From Saprospiraceae bacterium (lineage in GTDB: Bacteria > Bacteroidota > Bacteroidia > Chitinophagales > Saprospiraceae): a stretch of 64,000 nucleotides of DNA. The first letter of the stretch is position 1. Each line of letters begins with the position of its first letter. Position numbers and translations under genes: made by a program. The notes below the pieces were generated by a model. It was not told the DNA's origin, did no database searches, and saw only the letters and a list, made by a program, of their open reading frames with translations. Positions 25,657 through 34,988 of this stretch are shown here, piece by piece. The stretch covers positions 62,001 through 126,000 of the forward strand of contig JAHDBJ010000001.1 in the NCBI GenBank assembly GCA_020630435.1. Direction: 5' to 3'.

Positions 25657-26916
25657 TCAGGACTTTTCATATACCTCACCTAAAGAATTAAACGTAAAAA
25701 CAGTAATAAAAATAGCAAAACCTGACGATAGTGTTATCCACCAAGCAGAAATATTTCTCCTCCCCTCATTTAATAACTTCCCCCAAGTGATTTCACTATC
25801 AGGTATTCCGATTCCTAAAAAAGATAAAAAAGCCTCATAGATAATCGCAGAAGATACTCCAAATGCAAATAAAATAAGTAATGGAGTTATGCTATTAGGT
25901 AATATATGGTGGAATATTATCTGCATTTTTGAGAATCCCATACTTCTTGCTGCTTCTATATACCTAAGGTTTTTTATTCTTAGAGCTTCAGAACGAGCAA
26001 AACGTAAAAAAACTGTAGAACTTAAAAAGCCAATTGTGACAATAAGCAATATAATTGATGATGGAAATATTGCAAGTATGGCTAATAAAATTACTACGGT
26101 TGGTATAACTTCTAGGGTTTCTACAATACGCATTATCCACATATCGAGCTGAAAAGGTATTCCCATATTGTACTTCCTTCGTTTTTCTATTATACCTATC
26201 CCCTTATTAAATAGAAGTAATAAACTAATCATTAATATTAAAAAAAAGAATACTCCCCAAAAATGGTTTAGAATCCCCTGTTCTAATAAAACATTCGTAT
26301 AAAATACTATCAGACTAATTAATATTAAATTTAAAACTATTCGTTCCATGGATATGTAAAAATTCTTATCTCCATAATATCCTAGAATAGCGCCTATTGA
26401 TATACCAATAACGCTAGCCAATAACATAGATAATATCCCCACTAATAAAGATACTCTTGTCCCATGTATTAATCCTGCAAGGATATCTCTGCCTACTTTA
26501 TCTGTTCCAAGCCAATGTTTATAATGAAGGCTTGGTATGTTTTGTTTAGCAAAAGGACTAGCATAGCTTTGATTATTTTTATCCTGAGAAGTACTACTAT
26601 AAGGAATAGGTGGCATGATTTTCTGTTGAAAACTAACATTTTCCCATTTATTATTCTGAAAAAGTGAATCCTGTTTTCCTAACCCTAGTTCACTGATATA
26701 TTCCTGAAGTATAGGGAAATAAATTTTATCATCGATTTTACAATATAATGGTTTATTATTTGCTATAAAATCTGCCATGATAGCCACAATAAATAAAACA
26801 CATAAAAATCGGATAGTCCATTTGCCTCGACGTTGTTTATTTAACCGATTCAATATTCCTTCAGAAGCACTTTTTATCTTATTAATTGGATGATTATATT
26901 TTAATGTTTTTTTCAA
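25657..26916 (-). CDS. peptide-type ABC transporter permease (DppC/OppC family)
   Basis: A 419-residue inner-membrane permease. The first membrane span is at about 34-51, followed by a periplasmic loop with KHWLGTDKVGRDILAGLIHGTRVSL, the DppC hallmark. The EAA loop is EALRIKNLRYIEAARSMGFSKMQIIFHHILPN. Compared with typical 280-300-residue DppC proteins it has two insertions, one in the first periplasmic loop and one of about 60 residues with extra membrane spans near 205-245. The start appears to be TTG (26916-26914), overlapping the upstream permease stop as TTGA, since no earlier ATG is available. It is translationally coupled to the partner permease. Confidence 0.88.
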   Translation of the reverse strand: MKKTLKYNHPINKIKSASEGILNRLNKQRRGKWTIRFLCVLFIVAIMADFIANNKPLYCKIDDKIYFPILQEYISELGLGKQDSLFQNNKWENVSFQQKIMPPIPYSSTSQDKNNQSYASPFAKQNIPSLHYKHWLGTDKVGRDILAGLIHGTRVSLLVGILSMLLASVIGISIGAILGYYGDKNFYISMERIVLNLILISLIVFYTNVLLEQGILNHFWGVFFFLILMISLLLLFNKGIGIIEKRRKYNMGIPFQLDMWIMRIVETLEVIPTVVILLAILAIFPSSIILLIVTIGFLSSTVFLRFARSEALRIKNLRYIEAARSMGFSKMQIIFHHILPNSITPLLILFAFGVSSAIIYEAFLSFLGIGIPDSEITWGKLLNEGRRNISAWWITLSSGFAIFITVFTFNSLGEVYEKS

Positions 26917-28331
26917 ATATTACTGCTTTTTAAATTTACTCTAGGATCTAATAAACCATAGGCAATATCTATAATAAGTTTAATCAATAATGATATAATC
27001 GCATACAACCATGTAATAGCAAAAACTACTAACCAATCACTGTTTAAAATAGATTGAATAATTAATAGTCCCATTCCAGAAATTGTAAAAATCTGCTCAA
27101 TTACTACTGAACCTAATACAATTCCTGGAATGGTGATTCCCAATACAGTTAGCATAGGATAAAAAGCATTTTTAAAAATATGCTTCTTCATAATTTTTTT
27201 ATTACCTAGTCCTTTTGCTTTAGCTGTCTTTATATACTCTTGAGAAAGAATATTAATTGTACTTTCTCGCATCTGTTTGGTCAAATAGGCTAATGGGGGG
27301 TATACTAAGCAAAATATTGGTAAAACTAAATGTATTATACGATCCCATGCACGAATAAAGAAAGAAGGATCATTTGACAATCTACTTGATAAACCATAGG
27401 TAGGAAATAAATCTAGCCATTCTCCATAAGTATCCGTTGTAAAAAAAACAATCAATAAAGTTCCTATCCAAAATGCTGGTAGGGCATAAAGAGCATACAG
27501 AATATTCATTATCCACTTATCTCTCTTCTTACCTCTATGTACAGCAGTATATATTCCAAGAAATAGAGCTAATCCAAAACTTAACACAAAAGCAATTCCA
27601 TTAAGGATTAAGGATTGTTGAATAGCATCTTTTATTTTATCAGAAGCTGGACGCCTATCTGTGTAAGAATATCCAAAGTCTCCTACCAGCATATTGGAAA
27701 TCCAATTATGGAATTGATTATCAAAGCCGTGCAATGAAATTTTTGGAATAAAAAGTTTATATTTTGTAGATTGATTAATTACACTATGATATGATTTAGA
27801 TAAGATTTTATAGTCTGAGTTTAAAATATTTAGTACACTATCTTTTTGTATAACCTGTCTAATTTGCAGTAATATTTCCTCAATTTTATTAGGTTTAGCA
27901 GTATATATTAAATCAATACAACTTCTGTTTAATTTTTTTATCTGACTCTTAGAAAAATTTATATTTATTTTTTTTATAAAATTTTCAATATTACTTTGAT
28001 AAGCTGCAATTTCGGTCCAGTTTCCAAAATTATTTATCAGCTTTATTAATATTTCCCTTTTTGATTTATTTGTAAATTTATATAGTGTATCTGGAAAGGC
28101 ATACGACTGAACCGTAAAATAAAAAATAGGCTTGTCCAAACCTAATTTTTGATATTGTTGCCTATACATTTTCTCTATGTCTATATGCTCCATCCTTTGT
28201 ATATCTGGTGTTAACCCCAAAAGCGTAACAGGATCTCCTGGAGCTAATTTACTCAAAAAGAATATTAATACAGATACCAAAAATATAGTTGGGATAAACC
28301 AGCATATTCTTTTGATAATATATAAAAGCAT
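26913..28331 (-). CDS. peptide-type ABC transporter permease (DppB/OppB family)
   Basis: A 472-residue permease. It starts MLLYIIKRICWFIPTIFLVSVLIFFLSKLAPGDP, the standard DppB first span with the PGDP motif. About 170 extra residues, Lys/Asn-rich, occupy the first periplasmic loop before NWISNMLVGDFGYSY, where the canonical core resumes. The EAA loop is STINILSQEYIKTAKAKGLGNKKIMKKHIFKNA. The C-terminus GLLDPRVNLK is canonical. It lies 46 nt after the binding-protein gene and overlaps the DppC gene by 4 nt. Confidence 0.88.
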   Translation of the reverse strand: MLLYIIKRICWFIPTIFLVSVLIFFLSKLAPGDPVTLLGLTPDIQRMEHIDIEKMYRQQYQKLGLDKPIFYFTVQSYAFPDTLYKFTNKSKREILIKLINNFGNWTEIAAYQSNIENFIKKININFSKSQIKKLNRSCIDLIYTAKPNKIEEILLQIRQVIQKDSVLNILNSDYKILSKSYHSVINQSTKYKLFIPKISLHGFDNQFHNWISNMLVGDFGYSYTDRRPASDKIKDAIQQSLILNGIAFVLSFGLALFLGIYTAVHRGKKRDKWIMNILYALYALPAFWIGTLLIVFFTTDTYGEWLDLFPTYGLSSRLSNDPSFFIRAWDRIIHLVLPIFCLVYPPLAYLTKQMRESTINILSQEYIKTAKAKGLGNKKIMKKHIFKNAFYPMLTVLGITIPGIVLGSVVIEQIFTISGMGLLIIQSILNSDWLVVFAITWLYAIISLLIKLIIDIAYGLLDPRVNLKSSNI

Positions 28332-28377
28332 AAGAAAACATAGGTTTCATACCAAAGCTATTACACCTCTATTCAAT

Positions 28378-30135
28378 CTACTTTTTTAACGTAAAATAAC
28401 GTTCAAAATAGCCCGGTCTTATTAATGAAGATTCAGCATTATCATATTTATTACTAATAATAATTCGTTCTTTAGGACAAGCAAGAAATATTTGAGGTTG
28501 CTCTTTGTAAAGAATCTCCTGAAATCGTTTATACATTTTATTTCGTGCCTTTTTATCATTTGAAAATCTAATTTTATTGATTAGAACATCAATTTCATCA
28601 TTTCTAAACCCAAGAAAATTATACCCTCCAGGCACATCACTATCACTATGCCAAACAGCTTTTGGATCATCTAAATAAATTGAATTTTGCCATGATAATA
28701 ATACTAAATCAAAATTTCTATTAAGTGCATTTTGAACAGTAGTTCTATATTCACTACCTTTTAATTCTATTTTAACTCCTACTCGTTCTACAGCTTCTTG
28801 GAAAATTAATACTGTATTTTTAGTAATATCATTATTTATATTATACACTAAATCCAGAGATAAGTCTACTTTCTTATTGTTGATTATTTTATCTCTTACT
28901 CCATCATTATCTGTATCTTTCCAACCTGCTTCATCTAATAATTCCATCGCTTTTTCAGGTTCATACTCTGTTTTAAGTTCTTTATAATAATAATCTTTTG
29001 ATGGATGAAATGGTCCAATCGTTGGTGTCGCTAAATCATTATAAGATACCTTAATAATTTCAGAAATATTCGCTAAATGCGCTAATGCTTTTCTAACCCG
29101 AACATCTTTTAACTTTTCTTTTTGAAAATTAAATCCTATATAATCATATCTAGTAGCAATTGGACTATGGAAGTTATATTTCTTACTAAACGCTTCATCT
29201 TTTTGAAGCTCCACAAAGTCTCTTGGTGAAACTTCTGATAATACATCTATTTCACCTCCTTTAGCTGCCGTAACTGCTACTGTTTCATCCAATATAATTT
29301 TATATATGAGTTTTTTAGGATATGCAGCTATTTGAGGAATTTCAGCAATAAGCTGATCGCCCCACCAATCTTCCTTTTTCTCCAAAACCACTTCTTGACC
29401 AGTTTTCCAAGAAGTCACTTTATATGGTCCTCCACCTACTAAGAAATTTATATCTTTTCCTTTTTCTGGCGCATTTATAAAATCAGCATATTCATTAATT
29501 TTTGCATTCTTGTTTAAATCTTCTAGTTTATCAGCATTTTTTAAATCTTCTAATTTAAAACCTTTCATCAAACCTTTTGGATCATAAACATATTCAGGAA
29601 ATATAAAGTAGCTACTAGCATCAATTGCTTGGAAATATTTATCTTTAGTATATAATGTAAACTTTCTAGGATTATCAGGGTAATATTTAAATCCTATAAT
29701 AAAGTCTAAAAAACTTCTAAGAACGGGTGTGTCCACTCTAGGATTAGCTATCATTTTTAAAGTGAAGTCAAAATCAGATGCTAAGATAGGTGTTCCATTA
29801 TCCCACTCTGCTTCGGGTCTAATTTCATACGTAATGGCTAACCCTTCTTCAAAATCTTCTACTACAGGAACAGACTTTACAATAATAGGAACATTTTCTA
29901 AGGTCTTTGGATCACCAATAATAAGGTAGAAAAATATATTATTACTAATATATTTTTCTCCTGCTGTCTTACTAAAAATAGGAAATAACGTATTTAATTC
30001 TCGGGGAGCATGAACAATAACTTCTGTAGGGATTTCGGATTCAGCAATAGTTACATCTGAATTTGATTCAGGCATAACGCAGGAAAAAAGACCTACTAAT
30101 GTAAATAGTAGAAAAAGTTGGAAATTACATTTCAT
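28378..30135 (-). CDS. ABC transporter substrate-binding lipoprotein, SBP_bac_5 family
   Basis: A 585-residue lipoprotein with lipobox LFSC (Cys19). The family 5 fold is shown by DFDFTLKMIANP near the N-terminus, KVRKALAHLANISEIIKVSY in the form VRVRKALAHLANI, and LLDEAGWKDTDNDGVRDKI, the usual aspartate-rich segment. Such proteins bind peptides, nickel chelates or sugars and hand them to DppBC-type permeases; here the ligand is not determinable. It heads a three-gene operon with the two permeases. No ATPase gene is present in the operon or elsewhere in this window. Confidence 0.9.
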   Translation of the reverse strand: MKCNFQLFLLFTLVGLFSCVMPESNSDVTIAESEIPTEVIVHAPRELNTLFPIFSKTAGEKYISNNIFFYLIIGDPKTLENVPIIVKSVPVVEDFEEGLAITYEIRPEAEWDNGTPILASDFDFTLKMIANPRVDTPVLRSFLDFIIGFKYYPDNPRKFTLYTKDKYFQAIDASSYFIFPEYVYDPKGLMKGFKLEDLKNADKLEDLNKNAKINEYADFINAPEKGKDINFLVGGGPYKVTSWKTGQEVVLEKKEDWWGDQLIAEIPQIAAYPKKLIYKIILDETVAVTAAKGGEIDVLSEVSPRDFVELQKDEAFSKKYNFHSPIATRYDYIGFNFQKEKLKDVRVRKALAHLANISEIIKVSYNDLATPTIGPFHPSKDYYYKELKTEYEPEKAMELLDEAGWKDTDNDGVRDKIINNKKVDLSLDLVYNINNDITKNTVLIFQEAVERVGVKIELKGSEYRTTVQNALNRNFDLVLLSWQNSIYLDDPKAVWHSDSDVPGGYNFLGFRNDEIDVLINKIRFSNDKKARNKMYKRFQEILYKEQPQIFLACPKERIIISNKYDNAESSLIRPGYFERYFTLKK

Positions 30136-30247
30136 AATAGATTATAGTGTGTTTGTATACGAAATTCAAACTAGTTAAAGCATTAATCTGCTTTAACAAA
30201 ATTCTGTAATAAATATTATTGAAGCCTAATAATACAATATTATTACA

Positions 30248-31018
30248 TTATTTCCTAACTTTTAGATAATCTGGCACATTGATCATTCCTTCCATATCTG
30301 CTAAAATTTGACCATCATCACTAGTAATAACGATAACTGCTCGACGATTATACCGCCTGCCCTCTATTGAATCTCTCCCATCTTCAAATTCATTAACAGC
30401 AATAGGCTTTGCTTCACCAAAAACAATAGACTTTATACGATAAGCCGAAATTCCTTTGGCGATAAGATAGTTTTTAACAGCACGAGTCCTTCTCTTGGAT
30501 AATGCAATATTATATTTCGCAGAACCTATAGCATCTGTATGCCCTAATATTTTGATTTTAAAATCATCCCTAGAAATGAGTGTTTCGTATAAATCGTTCA
30601 ATTCCTGTTGACCTTCCCAACTTATTGAAGATTTATTGAAACCAAAATAGATAATTCTCAAATACAATTCATCATCTATTTCATTGACAAAAGTCATATG
30701 TTCTGTCATGTATGGACAAGGTTTTCCACAAATACTTTTTTGCTTTTCGATATCAATAATGTGAGCATTAGGAAAGTTTGGCAGTATACTTTTTAGTTTT
30801 TCTTCTGCCATTTCTCTTTCAATAAAATCACTTAAATAATACCGATGAATAAAATTTTGATCTGTTTGCATCATTACACCTTCTAGCCCTCGATCTGCAA
30901 AATAAGACCTAGGAACACTTTCTACAAAAGCTGCAACTTGTACTCTATACTGGGCGAGTAATGTAGTAAAAAATCCTACAACAAAAACAAACGTAATGGT
31001 TAAGTATGTACGTTTCAT
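30248..31018 (-). CDS. OmpA-family protein with SPOR-like N-terminal domain
   Basis: A 256-residue exported protein (signal peptide MKRTYLTITFVFVVGFFTTLLAQ). Residues 24-90 (YRVQVAAFVESVPRSYFADRG ... HRYYLSDFIEREMAEEKL) have the beta-alpha-beta pattern of a SPOR-like peptidoglycan-binding domain. The OmpA domain covers about 125-240, with ILGHTDAIGSAKYNIALSKRRTRAVKNYL and GRRYNRRAVIVI keeping the DAP-binding Asp and Arg. A Pal/OmpA-like link between outer membrane and peptidoglycan is inferred. It lies upstream of the SBP gene on the same strand across no obvious terminator, and downstream of trpF. Confidence 0.85.
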   Translation of the reverse strand: MKRTYLTITFVFVVGFFTTLLAQYRVQVAAFVESVPRSYFADRGLEGVMMQTDQNFIHRYYLSDFIEREMAEEKLKSILPNFPNAHIIDIEKQKSICGKPCPYMTEHMTFVNEIDDELYLRIIYFGFNKSSISWEGQQELNDLYETLISRDDFKIKILGHTDAIGSAKYNIALSKRRTRAVKNYLIAKGISAYRIKSIVFGEAKPIAVNEFEDGRDSIEGRRYNRRAVIVITSDDGQILADMEGMINVPDYLKVRK

Positions 31019-31047
31019 GATTATAACTTTTTAACCAATCTATTCTA

Positions 31048-31668
31048 TTACTTGAAGTACTGTATAAGCGTATCCACTTTGTCTATATTTTTGAGGGCAG
31101 GAGCAATTTCAAATTTGCTATTCACATCAACTGCATGAATGTTAATGCGAGCTAATTTATGAATATCTTGAAGATTGTCTAAACTAATTCCTCCACTCAA
31201 AAATACTGGTACTTCACTATTATAAGCTTCTAATATTTTCCAATCGAAAGTAATGCCATTTCCTCCATGTTTTTCCCCTTTTGTATCAAATAAGAAGAAA
31301 TCACTATATTTTTTATAAAATTTTAACATTTCAAAATTAAATTTTTCCCCTACAGAGAAAACTTTAATGATTTTTAATCCTGTTTTTTTTATTGTTTCAC
31401 AATATTCTGGTGTTTCCCCTCCATGTAATTGAGCAAAGTCTAGTTGATATTTTGCTGCCTTTTCAAGTACATATTCTTTTTCAGCTCCAACAAAAACACC
31501 TACTTTTTTTATATGATTGGGTAACATTCTACAAAGTCTTTCTTCAAAGTCTTCTCCTACAAATCGACTTGATGGCTCGTAAAAAATAAACCCCATATAA
31601 TCAATTGCTAAAGCGGCTATAGCTTCAATGTTTTCCGCTTCTCGCATCCCACATACTTTGATTTTCAC
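31048..31668 (-). CDS. trpF: phosphoribosylanthranilate isomerase
   Basis: A 206-residue TIM-barrel enzyme for the third step of tryptophan synthesis. It begins with KIKVCGMREAENI (catalytic Cys in KVCGM), has VGVFVG, DFAQLHGGETPEYC and FDTKGEKHGGNGITFDW with the catalytic Asp, and FLSGGISLDNL as the phosphate-binding loop. The start codon is GTG at 31668. It follows trpC by 40 nt, so trpC-trpF form one unit. Confidence 0.95.
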   Translation of the reverse strand: MKIKVCGMREAENIEAIAALAIDYMGFIFYEPSSRFVGEDFEERLCRMLPNHIKKVGVFVGAEKEYVLEKAAKYQLDFAQLHGGETPEYCETIKKTGLKIIKVFSVGEKFNFEMLKFYKKYSDFFLFDTKGEKHGGNGITFDWKILEAYNSEVPVFLSGGISLDNLQDIHKLARINIHAVDVNSKFEIAPALKNIDKVDTLIQYFK

Positions 31669-31708
31669 TTCAGTTTTTTAAATTTTAATCAAAATTAATT
31701 GTAATCAT

Positions 31709-32533
31709 TTATGCAATTATTGGATTCGCTTTTTCGTCTCTTTCTAATCTTCTAACAGCTTCAATAAATTCAGCACACACTTTTTCAGGTCTAGAGTTAT
31801 GCATAAAATGTTCTCCTATTAAAAATCCTTCAAAATCGTATTGTTTTAGTTGCATTATCGCCATCGGGTTTGATATTCCACTTTCTGATATTTTTACATA
31901 ATCATCAGGAATATATTTTGCCAAATCTAAAGACGTTTGGATGCTAACTTCAAATGTTTTTAAATTGCGATTATTGACCCCAATTAAATCTAACTCTAGA
32001 TGAAGATTCTTCTGCAATTCTTCTAAATTATGTACCTCCATCAATACTTCAAGACCTAAAGTTTTTGCAAAAGCTGCCAAGGCTTGAACTTTTTTAGGTT
32101 CTAACGCTGCTGCAATCAATAAAACTACATCTGCTCCAATAGACTTCGCTTCAACAATTTGGTATTCATCTACGATAAAATCTTTTCGTAGGATAGGGCA
32201 AAAATTAAATTTCCTTGCTGTTTCTAAGTCTACATTTGTACCACCAAAAAAATCCTTATCTGTCAATATAGAAAGGGCTGATGCTCCTGCTTGCATATAT
32301 CCAATTGATGTACGTTCTATATTCACATAAGGGTTAATATCTCCCTTAGAGGGCGATTTCCGTTTAATTTCTGCAATAATTCCCGATTTATCGGTACGCT
32401 GAATATATTTTTTGATAGAAACACAAGGCGTTTCAAAAAAGAGACTTTGTTCTAGTAATTTTACAGGATAAAGTGACTTCTTTTGTTCTACTTCCTTGTA
32501 TTTATGTACTATGATTTTTTCTAAAATATCCAT
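31709..32533 (-). CDS. trpC: indole-3-glycerol phosphate synthase
   Basis: A 274-residue TIM-barrel enzyme closing the indole ring from CdRP. Typical motifs are present: IIAEIKRKSPSKGDI near residue 50 with the catalytic Lys, ALSILTDKDFFGG, LRKDFIVDEYQIVEAKSIGADVVLLIAA with the catalytic Lys in RKDF, LIGVNNRNLKTFEV and SESGISNP. The ATG at 32533 gives a standard length. A terminator upstream separates it from the DUF6624 gene, so trpC-trpF are probably transcribed apart from trpD. Confidence 0.96.
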   Translation of the reverse strand: MDILEKIIVHKYKEVEQKKSLYPVKLLEQSLFFETPCVSIKKYIQRTDKSGIIAEIKRKSPSKGDINPYVNIERTSIGYMQAGASALSILTDKDFFGGTNVDLETARKFNFCPILRKDFIVDEYQIVEAKSIGADVVLLIAAALEPKKVQALAAFAKTLGLEVLMEVHNLEELQKNLHLELDLIGVNNRNLKTFEVSIQTSLDLAKYIPDDYVKISESGISNPMAIMQLKQYDFEGFLIGEHFMHNSRPEKVCAEFIEAVRRLERDEKANPIIA

Positions 32534-32635
32534 TTATACTATTATTTATTATTCATTTGGTTTTTATACGTAGATTGACTTAATTGGTAGTTCATTTTGA
32601 CGAGTATAAATTGAAGTTCAACCGAGACAAAATGC

Positions 32636-32664
32636 AAAAAACCTATTGATTTTTAAGGTTTTTT
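32636..32664 (-). terminator. intrinsic terminator after the DUF6624 gene
   Basis: AAAAAACCT (32636-32644) pairs perfectly with AGGTTTTTT (32656-32664) over an 11-nt AT loop. On the minus strand it lies 67 nt past the DUF6624 stop and ahead of trpC. Confidence 0.65.
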
Positions 32665-32730
32665 AACGAAGCGTGAAATTTATTTTTTTCGTCATAAATT
32701 ACTCAATTCATTAGGTAAATCTACTTACAT

Positions 32731-33639
32731 CTATTTACAATAATTCTGTATATAAGGCAGTTCATCAGATGCCTCAATTTCAGGCATAAATGTTTTATTA
32801 AAAGGGTAAAGCCCTACTTCCATCCTTCTTGCATTTAAATTTTTAAAATCTTCTATAGGAAATAACTTGCTTCCACCTGAATGAAATTGTGTCCCATAGA
32901 TTTGTTCATCCTTATGGTATACAAGAATTTTATCCTTGTATGCCACAAAATCTTTTGAAGTTGCTTCTTCTTTTTCAACAGCAGCTTTAAAAATATCTAG
33001 ATATTTTTCCATACACTCAAAACTCATTTCTCCCATTAGTTTAGCAACAGTCATTGCGCCCCCTTTTCCTACGATGGAATGACCTAACCAGCCTAGGGAA
33101 TCTGTTAAACTTGTTAAAAATTTGGTATTGAGAGAGTCGATAATATCTAGGGAGTCTAGCAAATTAATATAATTTTCACTTTCTTGCTGTATTTCAAATA
33201 GAATTGTTTCCCTAGAAAGTCCTAAACTGTCAATTATTAGACGTAATCTAACATCTTGCGCCATTGCTCTATCTTCCTGTATCATTCTATATGCTGTCTG
33301 CTTTAAGGTATCCCACATCGGTTCACTATGTAAACGATAAAATAATGGTTCATCATCAAATGCTTCTTCTGTAGAATAAATCCACCCTTGTCTTAATGCT
33401 TCATGATATAAATAAAGAGCTTCATCGAAATTATTATTTTGAAGGTTTGCAATGCCTGCAAAAACCAAATCTTGGGCTGGTAATGTTCCTCCTTTTAATA
33501 ATTCATCGTACAACTCAACTGCTTCTTGATACTCTGTATCTGCAAAGGCTTGTCTAGCCATTATTAGCTCATCTTTAGAAGAAATATTACAACAAGCACA
33601 ATATATCGTTAAGATAATTAGCAGGAGGTATTTATTCAT
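32731..33639 (-). CDS. TPR-containing lipoprotein with DUF6624-like domain
   Basis: A 302-residue exported protein with a leader containing two adjacent Cys (YCACCNISS); the lipid-modified one is unclear. TPR-like helices occupy about 25-100 (MARQAFADTEYQEAVELYDELLKGG). The C-terminal half matches the DUF6624 pattern I recall: DSLGWLGHSIVGKGGAMTVAKLMGE, then DEQIYGTQFH, FPIEDFKNLNARRMEVGLYPF. DUF6624 has no known activity. It is inserted between trpD and trpC on the same strand, 76 nt after trpD, which is unusual for a trp operon. Confidence 0.75.
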   Translation of the reverse strand: MNKYLLLIILTIYCACCNISSKDELIMARQAFADTEYQEAVELYDELLKGGTLPAQDLVFAGIANLQNNNFDEALYLYHEALRQGWIYSTEEAFDDEPLFYRLHSEPMWDTLKQTAYRMIQEDRAMAQDVRLRLIIDSLGLSRETILFEIQQESENYINLLDSLDIIDSLNTKFLTSLTDSLGWLGHSIVGKGGAMTVAKLMGEMSFECMEKYLDIFKAAVEKEEATSKDFVAYKDKILVYHKDEQIYGTQFHSGGSKLFPIEDFKNLNARRMEVGLYPFNKTFMPEIEASDELPYIQNYCK

Positions 33640-33715
33640 ACGTAAAAAAGGATTAAAAGTAAAACCTTATTTCTATAAAAATAGCCAATTATCTTTTCTT
33701 GACTATCAAACTAAA

Positions 33716-34705
33716 TTAGGCAGCTAAAAATGTTTGTAATGCGTGCCATCCCTTTTTAGAAAACAGGGAATCTTTGGCTGTTTCTTTAGCATCAGAATAA
33801 CTCAAAAGGGGTCTAGCCGTTTGGATTGCTAGTGCCGCATTTGCTAGTACAGCACTATTTTGAGCATCTGTTCCATTACCTTGAAGGATATTGGCAAATA
33901 GTTCCGCTGCTTCTTTGACTGATTTACCTCCATGTAGGTCACTTTGTTGTAGCTTTTCAAAACCTAGATCTTCAGGTTGAATAACTCTTTCATTATCCTG
34001 TGTAATGATTTTCACTCCACCAGTTAACGATATTTCATCATAACCATCTAGGGAATGGATAATTGAAAATTGTTTATTACCCTGTTGGAAAAGGTAACCG
34101 TATAGCCTTGCCAATTCTAAATTAAAAACCCCTACAATTTGCTTTTTGACAAAAGCTGGATTGACCATAGGCCCTAGCATATTGAAAAAAGTCCGCACTC
34201 CTAATTCTCTGCGTACTGGAACAACGTGTTTCATTGCAGGATGAAATAAGGGAGCATGAAGAAAACAGATATTGGCTTTATCAATTTTACGTTTAAGTTC
34301 ATCTTCATCATTGGTGAATTTATATCCAAAATATTCAATCATATTAGACGAACCCGAAATAGATGATACTCCATAGTTTCCATGTTTAGCAACTTTAATG
34401 CCTGCCCCTGCTGTAACAAAGGAGGCTAAAGTAGAAATATTAAACGTATCTTTTCCATCTCCACCTGTACCACATAAATCCATCGGATCAAATTCTGATA
34501 AATCAATTCTGCGACACAATTCCAACATTGCATCCCGAAATCCTTCTAACTCTTCTACTTTTATTCCACGCATAATAAACACCGTCAAGAAGGATGCTAT
34601 TTGACTATTGTTGTATTTGCCTTGCCCCATATTAATCAGAATTTCCTTTGCTTCTGATTTGCTTAGGCTTTTATGTTCAAATAAATGGTTTAAAATTGCT
34701 TTCAT
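33716..34705 (-). CDS. trpD: anthranilate phosphoribosyltransferase
   Basis: A 329-residue enzyme transferring phosphoribose from PRPP to anthranilate. The glycine-rich PRPP motif CGTGGDGKDTFNIST is at about residues 78-92, KHGNYGVSSISGSSNM follows, and FFNMLGPMVNPA is the conserved middle motif. Length and motifs are standard. It is the first trp gene of the cluster; trpE, trpG, trpA and trpB are not in the window. I searched its upstream region for a Trp-codon leader peptide and saw none. Confidence 0.96.
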   Translation of the reverse strand: MKAILNHLFEHKSLSKSEAKEILINMGQGKYNNSQIASFLTVFIMRGIKVEELEGFRDAMLELCRRIDLSEFDPMDLCGTGGDGKDTFNISTLASFVTAGAGIKVAKHGNYGVSSISGSSNMIEYFGYKFTNDEDELKRKIDKANICFLHAPLFHPAMKHVVPVRRELGVRTFFNMLGPMVNPAFVKKQIVGVFNLELARLYGYLFQQGNKQFSIIHSLDGYDEISLTGGVKIITQDNERVIQPEDLGFEKLQQSDLHGGKSVKEAAELFANILQGNGTDAQNSAVLANAALAIQTARPLLSYSDAKETAKDSLFSKKGWHALQTFLAA

Positions 34706-34988
34706 TTCGTTTTGATATGTCTATATGATTTTTTTAAATTATATGAAGTCTTTTCTACTCTTTTGACTTATTAAATTCTTTTAAAAATTAGATATCCAAT
34801 TTAGTTACAATAACTACATTTTTTACAAAAAACAAGCCTTTACAAGGGTATTTTCGTCGTTTTCCATTCTTAAATCGCTGTCACAAAATTTGAATTTGGA
34901 TACAAGATTTTATGCTACACTAAATATATCATGTAAGTATAAACAAACTCCAAGCAAAAATATCAATCTTTTTCAAAAACGAACAATT

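Noticed and set aside
34706-34889. Trp leader peptide before trpD
   Set aside because: I read the minus strand from 34889 to 34706 in all frames and found no short frame with TGG runs and no terminator-like stem.
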